A stretch of 64,000 bases of DNA, taken from positions 24,775,119 through 24,839,118 of the forward strand of contig NC_061808.1 in NCBI RefSeq assembly GCF_021462225.1. Reading direction: 5' to 3'. The notes under the pieces were generated by a model. The model was not told the origin of the DNA and did no database searches. It saw nothing but the letters and a program-made list of their open reading frames with translations. Shown here one piece after another: positions 10,768-21,575 of the stretch. The stretch's first letter is position 1; every line of letters starts with the position of its first letter. This stretch comes from Girardinichthys multiradiatus (lineage: Eukaryota > Chordata > Actinopteri > Cyprinodontiformes > Goodeidae). The translations under genes and the position numbers were made by a program.

Positions 10768-11892
10768 TCAGTAGTGGTGTGGCCCAAAGCTGGGTTCATT
10801 CAAGGCTGGCAGCTGAAGTGGAGGTTGCTGCTGTTGACCTCCACGTGGTGGACCACCCCGTCCTCGATACGGGCGTCGCCCTGGGCCTCCTCTGGGTCCA
10901 TACCCACGCCCATATGCCTCAAGGTTGTACGGACATTCTCGGCTCCAATGACCCTGCTCCTCACAGTAGTAGCAAACGTCAGCACCCCCCAATCGCCTTG
11001 GTGGTCCTCCACGGAATCCCCAGCCCCTTGGCCCGCCTCTGCCCCTGAACCGGCCTGGTTGGGCATGATAAGGACCAGAGGTTGCAGACCTCAGTGCAAT
11101 CGTGTCCTGATGGGCAGGAAAGGGAGGAGTCTGGGGGACCTGAGACACCCCACCTTCATACATTATTTTGGGAGTTTTGTTGTCTTTCTTCTTTTCTCCT
11201 GCTTTCTGCTTTGCTTCGGCTAACTGCATTTTTAACAATTGTGCCTGCAGGGTCTTAAGTTCCTCCTCATCTTTCTTATGGTCCTCTCTTATTTTGGACA
11301 GGTGGTGAAACAGATGGCGATCCCAAGTTCCAGTGTCCGCTCCAAGCATGTCAGGATTGTCGTCCATACTGGCTTTTACCTGATGGAGCAGTCCCTTAAG
11401 GACAGCATCTCTGAACCAGTCTCGCTGTGCCCCCTCATTAGCTGGGTTAGTTCCTGTCTGAGTTTGCCACATGGATTTGCACTGGTCCAGATATTCCCTG
11501 TGGTTAATTTTAGGGTCCCATTCAAACTTAGGAATGGTGTGTCCCCTGGTTACAGGGTATGCTGTTCTCAATGCATCACCTAGCCAGTGGACATGCTGGG
11601 TGAAGAGGTCAGAATCTGGGCCTCCTGAGGTGTAAGCAGCAGTCTCAATCTCTCTACATGTGTGGTGTGGCATGCACCGTCCTGCCACTGCTCTATAATC
11701 TCCCAATGCTAGCGTGGTGCCTGCCGTCAGGGTGTCTAAAGTCTGGAGCCACACTGCTGCTCCTTCAGTTATGGGGGGCAGTTTGTCATAGAGAGCCGTA
11801 ATGTCGCCCAGAGAGAAAGGTTTATACCTGGGGGGGGGGGGCTCCAGAGCCTTGTTGCTGTAAAAGGGGATAATTGGTTTTTGGGGTATAAC
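10768..11892 (-). pseudogene. ERV gag, capsid and nucleocapsid part
   Basis: Gag forms the virus core. From the Tc1 junction the translation gives a capsid region (PFSLGDITALYDKLPP, later a candidate major homology region around NEGAQRDWF), a charged coiled-coil stretch (KKDEEELKTLQAQLLKMQLAEA), then an Arg/Gly-rich nucleocapsid with one zinc knuckle, CYYCEEQGHWSREC. One knuckle is typical of gammaretroviruses. The frame ends at TGA 10768-10770 and protease continues in the same frame. A run of 12 G at 11830-11841 shifts the frame between the matrix and capsid parts. Confidence 0.87.
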
Positions 11893-11894
11893 TA

Positions 11895-13462
11895 CAGGTC
11901 CTTCTCAAAATATTAGCATATTGTGATAAAGTTCATTATTTTCCATAATGTTATGATGAAAATTTAACATTCATATATTTTAGATTCATTGCACACTAAC
12001 TGAAATATTTCAGGTCTTTTATTGTCTTAATACAGATGATTTTGGCATACAGCTCATGAAAACCCAAAATTCCTATTTCACAAAATTAGCATATTTCATC
12101 CGACCAATAAAAGAAAAGTGTTTTTAATACAAAAAACGTCAACCTTCAAATAATCATGTACAGTTATGCACTCAATACTTGGTCGGGAATCCTTTTGCAG
12201 AAATGACTGCTTCAATGCGGCGTGGCATGGAGGCAATCAGCCTGTGGCACTGCTGAGGTCTTATGGAGGCCCAGGATGCTTCGATAGCGGCCTTTAGCTC
12301 ATCCAGAGTGTTGGGTCTTGAGTCTCTCAACGTTCTCTTCACAACATCCCACAGATTCTCTATGGGGTTCAGGTCAGGAGAGTTGGCAGGTCAATTGAGC
12401 ACAGTGATACCATGGTCAGTAAACCATTTACCAGTGGTTTTGGCACTGTGAGCAGGTGCCAGGTCGTGCTGAAAAATGAAATCTTCATCTCCAAAAAGCT
12501 TTTCAGCAGATGGAAGCATGAAGTGCTCCAAAATCTCCGGATAGCTAGCTGTATTGACCCTGCCCTTGATAAAACACAGTGGACCAACACCAGCAGCTGA
12601 CACGGCACCCCAGACCATCACTGACTGTGGGTACGTGACACTGGACTTCTGGCATTTTGGCATTTCCTTCTCCCCAGTCTTCCTCCAGACTCTGGCACCT
12701 TGATTTCCGAATGACATGCAGAATTTGCTTTCATCCGAAAAAAGTACTTTGGACCACTGAGCAACAGTCCAGTGCTGCTTCTCTGTAGCCCAGGTCTGGG
12801 GAATGCGGCACCTGTAGCCCATTTCCTGCACACGCCTGTGCACGGTGGCTCTGGATGTTTCTACTCCAGACTCAGTCCACTGCTTCCGCAGGTCCCCCAA
12901 GGTCTGGAATCGGCCCTTCTCCACAATCTTCCTCAGGGTCCGGTCACCTCTTCTCGTTGTGCAGCGTTTTCTGCCACACTTTTTCCTTCCCACAGACTTC
13001 CCACTGAGGTGCCTTGATACAGCACTCTGGGAACAGCCTATTCGTTCAGAAATTTCTTTCTGTGTCTTACCCTCTTGCTTGAGGGTGTCAATAGTGGCCT
13101 TCTGGACAGCAGTCAGGTCGGCAGTCTTACCCATGATTGGGGTTTTGAGTGATGAACCAGGGTGGGAGTTTTAAAGGCCCCAGGAATCTTTTGCAGGTGT
13201 TTAGAGTTAACTCGTTGATTCAGATGATTAGGTCCATAGCTCGTTTAGAGACCCTTTTAATGATATGCTAATTTTGTGAGATAGGAATTTTGGGTTTTCA
13301 TGAGCTGTATGCCAAAATCATCCGTATTAAGACAATAAAAGACCTGAAATATTTCAGTTAGTGTGCAATGAATCTAAAATATATTAATGTTAAATTTTCA
13401 TCATGACATTATGGAAAATAATGAACTTTATCACAATATGCTAATATTTTGAGAAGGACCTG
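11895..13462 (-). mobile_element. Tc1-like element copy A2, inserted in ERV gag
   Basis: A full-length copy flanked by TA (11893-11894 and 13463-13464), with long inverted repeats beginning caggtccttctc. It lies in the same orientation as the ERV. Removing it rejoins the matrix and capsid parts of gag, so it inserted after, or independently of, the ERV's arrival. The left TIR has the common gcatattgtg form, unlike the two LTR-associated copies. Confidence 0.93.
12391..13134 (-). pseudogene. Tc1 transposase of copy A2, broken
   Basis: DD34E transposase that would excise and insert the element at TA. The paired helix-turn-helix DNA-binding region is at the N-terminus (RIGCSQSAVSRHL) and the catalytic block FSDESKF and FQHDLAPAHS are both present. 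Compared with copy A4 it lacks about 14 codons in frame near 12800 (after CRIPQ), and a TGG Trp codon has become TGA at 12391-12393, just before the SPDLNPIE motif that carries the catalytic Glu. It is therefore inactive. Confidence 0.88.
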
Positions 13463-13464
13463 TA

Positions 13465-14546
13465 AAGCCTTCTGGTTTAGCTGCAGCTTTGCGGGTTAAA
13501 TGTTCCCGTAACTGTCCAACTGTCTGACTGCGTATTGGGGATCCGTCCTCAGGATGGTTTTGCTGCGGATCAGCTCTGTCTTCTCCATCATCCTGTGGCA
13601 TGCTGTGCCTGTTTTTCTGCAGCTCTACAGCTGGGGTAGAGGTGTAACAAGGTGTGGGTGTGAGAAAAGGATTGAGACACAAAACCCTATCTGGCCTCCA
13701 GGATCCACTTAGCAGTAAACCCACTGATCCCACCGGATCAGTCCCTGCTACTTGTAAGCCAGAGCCTGGGCCGGTGTGTCCCGGGTGGCCCCCGTGCCCC
13801 AGCCTCTGAAATTAGAGAAGCAGGTTGGGAGGATTGTTGTGGGGGTGAGCGAAAGGGATTGTTTTGCTCAGGCTTCTTTGTTGTTGTTGTTGTTTTCTTT
13901 CTCTTACCTCTCTGTCCTGAAAAGTTGCTCTTTCTGTATGCAGAAATGATCCATCAGATGCTGGCATAGATAATCCGGAAGTTCCACTGACAGATTCATT
14001 CCCCTCTTCTGGAATCTCTAAGCCATGCACTACAAGTGTTCCATTTTCTACTTCCAATATGGGGTACAATCCACCAGGGGGCGGTGTGGGCGCAACAGTG
14101 AGGGAGCTGCATGGGGAGGAGGCTTTATATGGGGGCGGTCTGTCTGGACACGTTCCCTGAGCTGATTTTGACCCCTCCTTCTTGTCTAGTCCTCCTTGGT
14201 AAATCAAAATCATGTCTCCTCAGAAGCGTTCCTCTTTTTCATATTTATGTATGTTGGTCTTGTACCTACCTTTAGACCATACAGTAGCTTTATTCAACTT
14301 ACTTTGTGCGTCCTGTCTGTTTTTCTTCGCTGTATTCATTTTCTTTCTAAACCAATCACCTAAATTCCACTTGTCCGTCAAATTAATTCCATCCGCCTTC
14401 ATTGTTTGTCTTACCTTTTTTTCGATTTAGTTTTTCATTTTATCACCGTCCTCCTTACCTCTCGTTTGGAGAACCAGTGCTTGCATGTTAGTTACTTGTG
14501 TGTTTAAATCTAACCATCCTGGTTTTTCCAGAAATTCCTCTTCCAT
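13465..14546 (-). pseudogene. ERV gag, matrix and late-domain part
   Basis: The frame can be followed from an ATG at 14546 to the Tc1 junction. It contains an N-terminal matrix-like region (FLEKPGWLDL, later KWNLGDWFRKKM), then a proline-rich region with a PPPY late-domain motif (DRPPPYK, about 14120-14140) that in retroviruses recruits NEDD4-type ligases for budding. No N-terminal Gly for myristoylation is seen at this start. Three in-frame stops interrupt it: TAA 14427-14429, TGA 14220-14222 and TAA 13812-13814, with no frameshift among them. The matrix assignment is by position and the late domain. Confidence 0.72.
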
Positions 14547-15580
14547 GTTGTTTAAAATCCTGTGAAATTAATGTTCAATTCACGTTTCACAATATGCATA
14601 TAAAACCCGCTTATCACTGTATTGTCCTTTGTTAACAACACAGTGCTTTTATTCAACGCAATGGTGGGCCTGGCTTCCACCCAGACACACACACACACAC
14701 ACACCCACAGTCAGTCAGTCTGCATTCCTCACAGTTAATCCCGTTTAATATCAGCAAAAACACTTAACATTCACATTTCTTCTATAATCCGCACCACAGA
14801 TACTTATATCTAGTACTTTGTCTTTAATTTTACCCCAAATAATCATCCAGCTGAGTCGCACACACACACATTCCAGCTCGTACTGCCTCAATACAACACA
14901 ACTGTCTGTGAAGACACACACACAGGAAATATGCAAAAATCTGCAGAAACAATCCACTACAAGCCACTTCACCCTATATTCAATAAATGCTTTTATTTTA
15001 TCTCAAATATCAAAAATCCAAACGCATTTTTAATGCAGAATGAGTGTCCAATGCTTTAACATGGACTTCACTGCTCTTTGCTTGTGTAATTCCTCCGTGT
15101 GTCCGCTAGATTGGCCTCTAACCCTGCGTAACATTTCCGAATAAATCAGTCACCTGTTTAAAAAATTCAGATGACGTTCTCTTTTAATCCTTTGTGTTTT
15201 GCCAAACACACGGGACTTAAACCCAGCTTTTCTTACTGCTTCGTCAAACAATAAGTTGAGACGCCAACCTCAGCAATTAGGCCTCTAACCTTTAAGGACT
15301 TTAACCTTTTTCAGCTTTAAATGAACTTTCAAGCTGCCTTATTTTGCCGACCCTGTCAGCAAATCTTATCTGACTGTATTTTAACACGTCCAGTTAACGC
15401 ACACTCTTTTACAGTTTAGTAGAGTAAAATGACATTCAGAATCCTCTGACACCCTGGTTAATTTAGCCTATACATAAATTCAATCGGCAGAATTTAATAC
15501 AATAGGCTCTGCCTACCTTTGATGATTCGTGGGCGCCCAATAGGTATCAGAAGATTCCGTCTGTCACACTCTCTTTTTGT
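14547..15580 (-). other. ERV 5' leader, non-coding
   Basis: This lies between the primer site and the first gag ATG. It holds a short (ca)n run at about 14686-14704. Packaging signals would be expected here but cannot be identified by eye. Donor-like GTAAG sites on the minus strand occur just downstream, near 14411-14415 and 14453-14457. Confidence 0.55.
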
Positions 15581-15600
15581 CCACGTCGGGGGTCACGAAA
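15581..15600 (-). promoter_or_regulatory. ERV primer-binding site, tRNA-Trp-like
   Basis: Immediately inside the 5' LTR the minus strand reads cgtgacccccgacgtgg. It resembles the tRNA-Trp primer site known from avian retroviruses, with one extra C and a changed first triplet. Minus-strand DNA synthesis would start here. Confidence 0.6.
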
Positions 15601-15601
15601 T

Positions 15602-16232
15602 TGTTGAAGTTCCCCTTTAAAGGGGCCTTCTGCACGTTCGTTTATTCACCGTAACCTGGAGGAATTCACAACACATTAGAATAAATCACACGGAGACAGC
15701 TGTATGCAATTCAAAGTACCTGGACCCAGTGGAAGCTCTCATGTGATCAGGACACACACCGAGACGACTTCGGAACTTCTCACTGGGCTCATTGCTTTTA
15801 TTAAAATACACATTAAAATGGGCAGCACCCTGTTTACAGTTTTTTCTCACATGTAGTCACGTACACACTTTTCCGGCTTATCATATTTAGACAGTCATTG
15901 TCCTGCGCCTGCACCCTGTTTTCTACTGATATGAGAAGGGAGTACTCTGCTAGTTAATCTTTTAACATCCCTACAGTTCTCAGTATTTTTCTGCTTCATC
16001 ACACTCAAGGCCAAGTTTGTGCACAATTCTGCAGGCCACACAATGGTTATGAACACAGGTTATACATTTTATTTCCCACACTGGTTATGAACATAATAAT
16101 AATAATGCACACACATAATATATTTCCACAGATGTCAGAGACCGTTTCCTGAATTGCAGAATTGTATAAAGTATTAACTGTTTCATTACTGACAGCAGAA
16201 CAGATGAAGATAAATTTTTCATTCACCTTCAA
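15602..16232 (-). repeat. ERV 5' LTR
   Basis: This 631 bp copy pairs with 5967-6601, with nine substitutions and one 4-base deletion by my count. A minus-strand AATAAA lies at 15797-15802. The inner end is followed at once by the primer site, which fixes orientation. The outer (U3) end reads cttcaa and is followed by TA and a Tc1 copy, as in the 3' LTR. Confidence 0.88.
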
Positions 16233-16234
16233 TA

Positions 16235-17841
16235 CAGGTCCTTCTCAAAATATTAGCAAATTGTGATAAAGTTCATTATTTTCCATAATGTCATGATGAA
16301 AATTTAACATTAATATATTTTAGATTCATTGCACACTAACTGAAATATTTCAGGTCTTTTATTGTCTTAATACGGATGATTTTGGCATACAGCTCATGAA
16401 AACCCAAAATTCCTATCTCACAAAATTAGCATATCATTAAAAGGGTCTCTAAACGAGCTATGAACCTAATCATCTGAATCAACGAGTTAACTCTAAACAC
16501 CTGCAAAAGATTCCTGAGGCCTTTAAAACTCCCAGCCTGGTTCATCACTCAAAACCCCAATCATGGGTAAGACTGCCGACCTGACTGCTGTCCAGAAGGC
16601 CACTATTGACACCCTCAAGCAAGAGGGTAAGACACAGAAAGAAATTTCTGAACGAATAGGCTGTTCCCAGAGTGCTGTATCAAGGCACCTCAGTGGGAAG
16701 TCTGTGGGAAGGAAAAAGTTTGGCTGAAAACGCTGCACGAGAAGAGGTGACCGGACCCTGAGGAGGATTGTGGAGAAGGGCCGATTCCAGACCTTGGGGG
16801 ACCTGCGGAAGCAGTGGACTGAGTCTGGAGTAGAAACATCCAGAGCCACCGTGCACAGGTGTGTGCAGGAAATGGGCTACAGGTGCCGCATTCCCCAGAT
16901 CAAGCCACTTTTGAACCGGAAACAGCGGCAGAAACGCCTGACCTGGGCTACAGAGAAGCAGCACTGGACTGTTGCTCAGTGGTCCAAAGTACTTTTTTCG
17001 GATGAAAGCAAATTCTGCATGTCATTCGGAAATCAAGGTGCCAGAGTCTGGAGGAAGACTGGGGAGAAGGAAATGCCAAAATGCCAGAAGTCCAGTGTCA
17101 AGTACCCACAGTCAGTGATGGTCTGGGGTGCCGTGTCAGCTGCTGGTGTTGGTCCACTGTGTTTTATCAAGGGCAGGGTCAATGCAGCTAGCTATCAGGA
17201 GATTTTGGACCACTTCATGCTTCCATCTGCTGAAAAGCTTTATGGAGATGAAGATTTCATTTTTCAGCACGACCTGGCACCTGCTCACAGTGCCAATACC
17301 ACTGGTAAATGGTTCACTGACCATGGTATCACTGTGCTCAATTGGCCTGCCAACTCTCCTGACCTGAACCCCATAGAGAATCTGTGGGATATTGTGAAGA
17401 GAACGTTGAGAGACTCTAGACCCAACACTCTGGATGAGCTAAAGGCCGCTATCGAAGCATCCTGGGCCTCCATAAGACCTCAGCAGTGCCACAGGCTGAT
17501 TGCCTCCATGCCACGCCGCATTGAAGCAGTCATTTCTGTCAAAGGATTCCCGACCAAGTATTGAATGCATAACTGTACATGATTATTTGAAGGTTGACGT
17601 TTTTTGTATAAAAAACACTTTTCTTTTATTGGTCGGATGAAATATACTAATTTTGTGAGATATGAATTTTGGGTTTTCATGAGCTGTATGCCAAAATCAT
17701 CTGTATTAAGACAATAAAAGACCTGAAATATTTCAGTTAGTGTGCAATGAATCTAAAATATATGAATGTTAAATTTTCAACATTACATTATGGAAAATAA
17801 TGAACTTTATCACAATATGCTAATATTTTGAGAAGGACCTG
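16235..17841 (+). mobile_element. Tc1-like element copy A3, abutting the 5' LTR
   Basis: A full-length copy between TA dinucleotides (16233-16234 and 17842-17843) with long inverted repeats. The left TIR carries the gcaaattgtg variant shared only with copy A1 in this window. The element occupies exactly the outer edge of the 5' LTR, so the host side of the provirus boundary lies beyond its right end. Confidence 0.93.
16563..17564 (+). pseudogene. Tc1 transposase of copy A3, one nonsense codon
   Basis: The reading frame starts MGKTADLTAV at 16563. An AGA codon in copy A4 is TGA here at 16725-16727 (codon 55), inside the basic linker after the first helix-turn-helix, and a codon is lost nearby. 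After the stop the frame stays open to 17564 and keeps all three DD34E residues: SDESKF, FQHDLAPAHS and SPDLNPIE. It is close to intact but a full protein cannot be made from it. Confidence 0.88.
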
Positions 17842-17929
17842 TATATGGACTTTAGGTGACTCACTTAGTTGGGTTTGGTGCCAAACATGGAATGAATATG
17901 TTGAAAAGAATCTAATGTCCACTGTTGAG

Positions 17930-18470
17930 TATTTTAATGGACCCATGTTGATGTGGTCTTGTTTCTCTTTCAAAGGCCAAGATATACCAGGACACTATAA
18001 GTAAACATCTGGTGGCCTCTACCAGAAAACTGAAAATGGGTCATCATTGGGTCTTTCAGTGGGAAAATGATCCAAAATGCACCCAAAATATTTCACCTGA
18101 CACAAAATCAGCATTCTTCCCTAGCCATCTCAGTCCACATACCCAAACCCAACAGAGACCTTATGAGGAGACAGCGTGACAGAGGATCCAGGATTCTGGA
18201 CAAGATTGTGCAAAGATCGATGACCAAAACATCCATCTCCCCACATGCTCCAACCGAAGCGCCGTCCTATTGGCAAAATGATGGTAGTACAACGTTTAAC
18301 CAAAGGGGGACCAATGATTTTGCCTCCAGTGTTTTTTGTTAAAACAGTTTTGTCTAATGTGAGATTTTCTTTGTATTTGGCTAAAATGAAAAGCTGGATT
18401 TTGTTTTATCTTAGTGTAACATTATGCTGTAATAAAATATCTATTTATTTCAACGCTTTTTTACCCATCT
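17930..18470 (+). mobile_element. Degraded Tc1-like relic
   Basis: Around 17975-18085 the plus strand translates to a Tc1 catalytic segment (KIYQDTISKHLVAS, then HHWVFQWENDPKC), matching the usual YQDIL...WVFQQDNDPKH pattern. The part near 18300-18360 (gggggaccaatgattttgcc) resembles the 3' end of such elements. Many frameshifts are present and the second catalytic Asp is changed (WEN for QDN). It lies directly beside copy A3 and is a different, older family. Confidence 0.55.
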
Positions 18471-18579
18471 TCATTTATTCACATCTACTATACTACATTA
18501 GATATCAGAATGTGAATCAGCGTTACTGACCAAGATTGTGCTCACAAACAAGGAATTTGAAGTCAGTTTCACGGACTCA

Positions 18580-18745
18580 CAGCAAGTGTGATAACCATCT
18601 CAGGTCCTGAGAAAGGGTGGTTCCGAACCAGAAGTGATCCTCACCATCCTCAACAACAGTGTTGATGAGGATGGTGAGGGTAGGTGGTGTAGGGGATGTT
18701 CTCCAGAAGTCTACTGTCATCTCCACAGTACCACCGCAAGGACTA
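18580..18745 (-). mobile_element. L2-like LINE relic
   Basis: The minus strand resembles the L2 reverse transcriptase C-terminal region. The plus-strand text ctcaggtcctgagaaagggtggttcc corresponds to the block seen in the better L2 copy at about 27756-27785. It is short and heavily diverged. An imperfect inverted repeat (cctcaccatcctcaacaaca against tgttgatgaggatggtgagg) lies at about 18639-18679. Confidence 0.5.
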
Positions 18746-20005
18746 AAAAGTATTCTTGTTAAACAAAGTCTTTTTCTTTACCTCCACAAAGGGAATTTCA
18801 AAGATGTGCTTTTCAAAGAAATAAAGTTTTACAGACAAAACCCAGATGCACAGCTACCTACTAAGAAGAATAAAGGAAGTGGAAAACTGTCAGATGTGTG
18901 ATATGAAAATGTAAGATGCCCAGGCGAATACAGACATCTGTGCATCTTCTGAGTTCAGAAAAGGGGAAACATGCAAAATACGTTTTGTCCTATTTATTTT
19001 AACAAAAATATCTATTTTGTCTGAGACATTTTGCATGTATTGAAATAAACTAATTTTGTGAATAATAAAACAAAAATCTATATAAAAAAAAAAGGAGTCC
19101 TGAAATTGAAACCGAGCAGCTGAAACCATGTTTTGAGTGAATAGAGAAAAAATATCCCATTGACTACCAAACATTTTAAACAGGTCTGCATATTACTTTA
19201 AACAATTAAAGTGAGTTTTTGTTTTTTAAAGATGAGATGAGGCAACAAAGCATGAAATGTCGCAGGCATAACATGCATCATAAAACAGAACTTTTAATGA
19301 ATATAAGACATATTTTTCATACTGGTGTATAACAGTGGCAGAGACATATAAACTCTTAACTACTAATATGAACTCAACTATTAATGGCTCATGTGCAGCG
19401 TAGTGGCAAAACAGTAGTCAGACAAGATAAACCAGCTTAATTATTTTGGAATATTTAATGCAGAAAAACAAAAACTGGGATTTACCCAGAGCTAAAGAGA
19501 GAAAAACTGTTTTTTACAACAATCTGTTCTCAACTACAGCGAACAGGTGCTCTTCTTATTGTCACAGATCTGGCTGAGAATTGATTGGCCTAAAACAGTT
19601 GTTTTTAAAAAAACAAAAACAGCTTACATAAGCTACAGAGACAAATACAACATGTATGAAGACATTTAATCCCAAACATATTTGTTTGCATGCATAAAAC
19701 CAAATAAATAAACCAGAGCATGCTTACAACACAGTCTCAGTAACTATTTTACGGGTTTTACCAAATTATGACCAGTGTGTATATCTCTTTTGCTATTGAC
19801 TGTTCATTTCTATTCCATTTTTGGTCAATGTTATTAACAACCACTGTAAGAGGAGCGACCAAGACTTATGCAGCCCTCAGCTGCAGGCAGCAATCCCCTG
19901 GTCTGTAAACCACCAACATTACCATTTTACTCTGTAAAATGAAAGATCAGGCTATACTACAGTGCTATGTAATATATTTCTTAAAAATATAAAGCACATA
20001 ACCAT
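18746..20005. other. Non-coding, nothing recognised
   Basis: AT-rich intergenic sequence. Short open frames on both strands have no recognisable content and no repeat family was identified. Confidence 0.45.
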
Positions 20006-20008
20006 ATA

Positions 20009-20420
20009 CAGTCCTAGCAAAAGTATTGATCACCTTCGAGCCATTCTACATAAACACCACAAACTTCAATTTATTTTGTTGGGCTTTTATTGTCCCCTCA
20101 AGCCACTCAACTCCACCCCCATCCCCCCGAGCCCAAAGTCAGTTAGCTGCAAGTTTCTACCAGCTTTGCAGACCTAGGGACTTTGCAGACCTTATTTTTT
20201 TGCTAAATAACTTATGTTCAGTCAGATTTGATGAAAAATGTCCATGATCAGCAATTTTTTGTTCTTGCCACAGATTCAAAGTGAGATTTAGTACTGGACT
20301 TTGACCAGGTCATTCTAACACTTAAATATGCTTTGAGTTGAACAGTCCCATTGTAGCTCCGACAGTGTTTTTAAGGCTGTTGTGCTGCTTGGAGGTGAAC
20401 CCTCATCCTAGCCTCTTTAC
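20009..20420 (-). mobile_element. Tc1-like relic, left TIR and transposase 3' end
   Basis: It begins tacagtcctagcaaaagtattgatcacc, a decayed Tc1 terminal repeat. The plus-strand text ggactttgaccaggtcattctaacac is the reverse complement of the SPDLNPIE-region coding sequence common in fish Tc1. The rest is degraded. The N-terminal part of the same family appears at 21090-21340, so both may be remains of one old copy. Confidence 0.6.
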
Positions 20421-21089
20421 GTCATTTATAAACATCAAATAAGAAACTTAAATCAATTGCATTAATGTATAAAGTAAAAGGTGTATTGACTCACGCTTCA
20501 ATATGTATTTGGTGCAGGTCTTTTTATGCTGCCATATATTGCTTGGAAGCAATGGAGGACACATAGAAATATCATGCTAATTCAGTTGTTATTCCTCAGA
20601 AAAGAGCCCTAACATCTGTTAGATGAAAGTTGTCTACAGAAAGCTAGCAAATGCACCTTTACTTTTTGGATTTTCAAACATCCCAAATTATGTATAAAGT
20701 TAAACATTATTTACTACTTGTAAATATCCAAATATTGTTTGAAAACAGAGAGAGTGTGACTGCAGACAGCAATTTAGCCTCCTGTAAAGACGAATGTCAA
20801 ACAGCACTGAGCTTAAGGGAGTGAATCTATGGAAAGATCTGAACAATGAAAGAAAAAAACAACATGTAAAACATGAAGGTTTAAACATATGTTTAACAGC
20901 AATGCCATCAGAATGATAAAATCTAGGCTATATAAGCAGACAGAAAGAAATGTTGGGAAAGATAGAACAAAAACAGGGCCTGAATGTTTGTTCACAATGT
21001 GTAATTATTTTTGTTTCTAATTGTTGTGCAAATTTTTTATAATAAAGAAAACAGATTATGTGTGGTTAATGGAGTGCTTAATAATTGTA
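20421..21089. other. Non-coding; possibly diverged middle of a Tc1 relic
   Basis: Flanked by the two ends of one Tc1 family but without recognisable transposase sequence. It is either too diverged to see or later inserted DNA. Confidence 0.35.
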
Positions 21090-21340
21090 CACTGGATCTC
21101 TGCAGCTCCTCCAGAGTTACTATGGTACTCTTGGTTGCTTTTCTGATTTATATTCTCCTTGTCTAGCCACCTGGCCTCTAGCGACTTAGATGGACAGGCT
21201 TGTCTTAGCAGGATTGCAGTTGTGCCATTCTTTTTTCAGTTTCAAAAGACTGAAAATGCTCAGTGTGATGCCCAAGTATTGTTTTATAATCCAACCCTAC
21301 TTAAAACCTCTCTTAGCTCTCTCCTAAAGGTAGTTGCTAT
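21090..21340 (-). mobile_element. Tc1-like relic, transposase N-terminal part
   Basis: The plus-strand text ggatctctgcagctcctcc, and further on caggattgcagttgtgcc, match the reverse complement of the helix-turn-helix coding part of the same Tc1 family as 20009-20420 and 60985-61990. Stops and frameshifts abolish coding. Confidence 0.6.
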
Positions 21341-21575
21341 GTGACAAATTTCAAGTCAAGTCAAGTCAAGTTTATTTATATAGCGCTTTTCAGCAACAAG
21401 GCATTCAAGGTGCTGTACATAAGAAAAAACATTACAATGATACAGAAAATCAAACAACAGAGGTAATTAAAAAAATAAAGAGAATAGAATGATGGATAAG
21501 AAAACGAAAGGAAAATTGGACAGAAAACTTAACTAATAATGTTTAGATAACACATTCAAAGGCCACTCTAAACAA

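Larger units (their letters stand above)
5967..16232 (-). mobile_element. Class I (gamma/epsilon-like) endogenous retrovirus, defective
   Basis: The provirus is read right to left: 5' LTR 15602-16232, primer site 15581-15600, leader, gag, protease, a linker domain, RT, RNase H, integrase fragment, 3' LTR 5967-6601. Class I assignment rests on a single CCHC knuckle in gag, a PPPY late domain, gag and pol in the same frame separated by a stop codon, and the order PR-RT-RNaseH-IN. No env is present: the integrase is cut at 7333 by a Tc1 end that is followed directly by the 3' LTR. A second Tc1 splits gag. The LTRs differ by nine substitutions and one 4-base indel, so the insertion is fairly recent although the coding region is dead. 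Host target-site duplication could not be seen because Tc1 occupies the right boundary. Confidence 0.9.

Noticed and set aside
10774..11223. Long plus-strand open frames opposite the ERV gag
   Set aside because: They are antisense shadows of the G/C-biased gag frame, with no recognisable domain.
14818..15033. Accessory gene in the ERV leader
   Set aside because: Short frames on either strand without start context or recognisable content.
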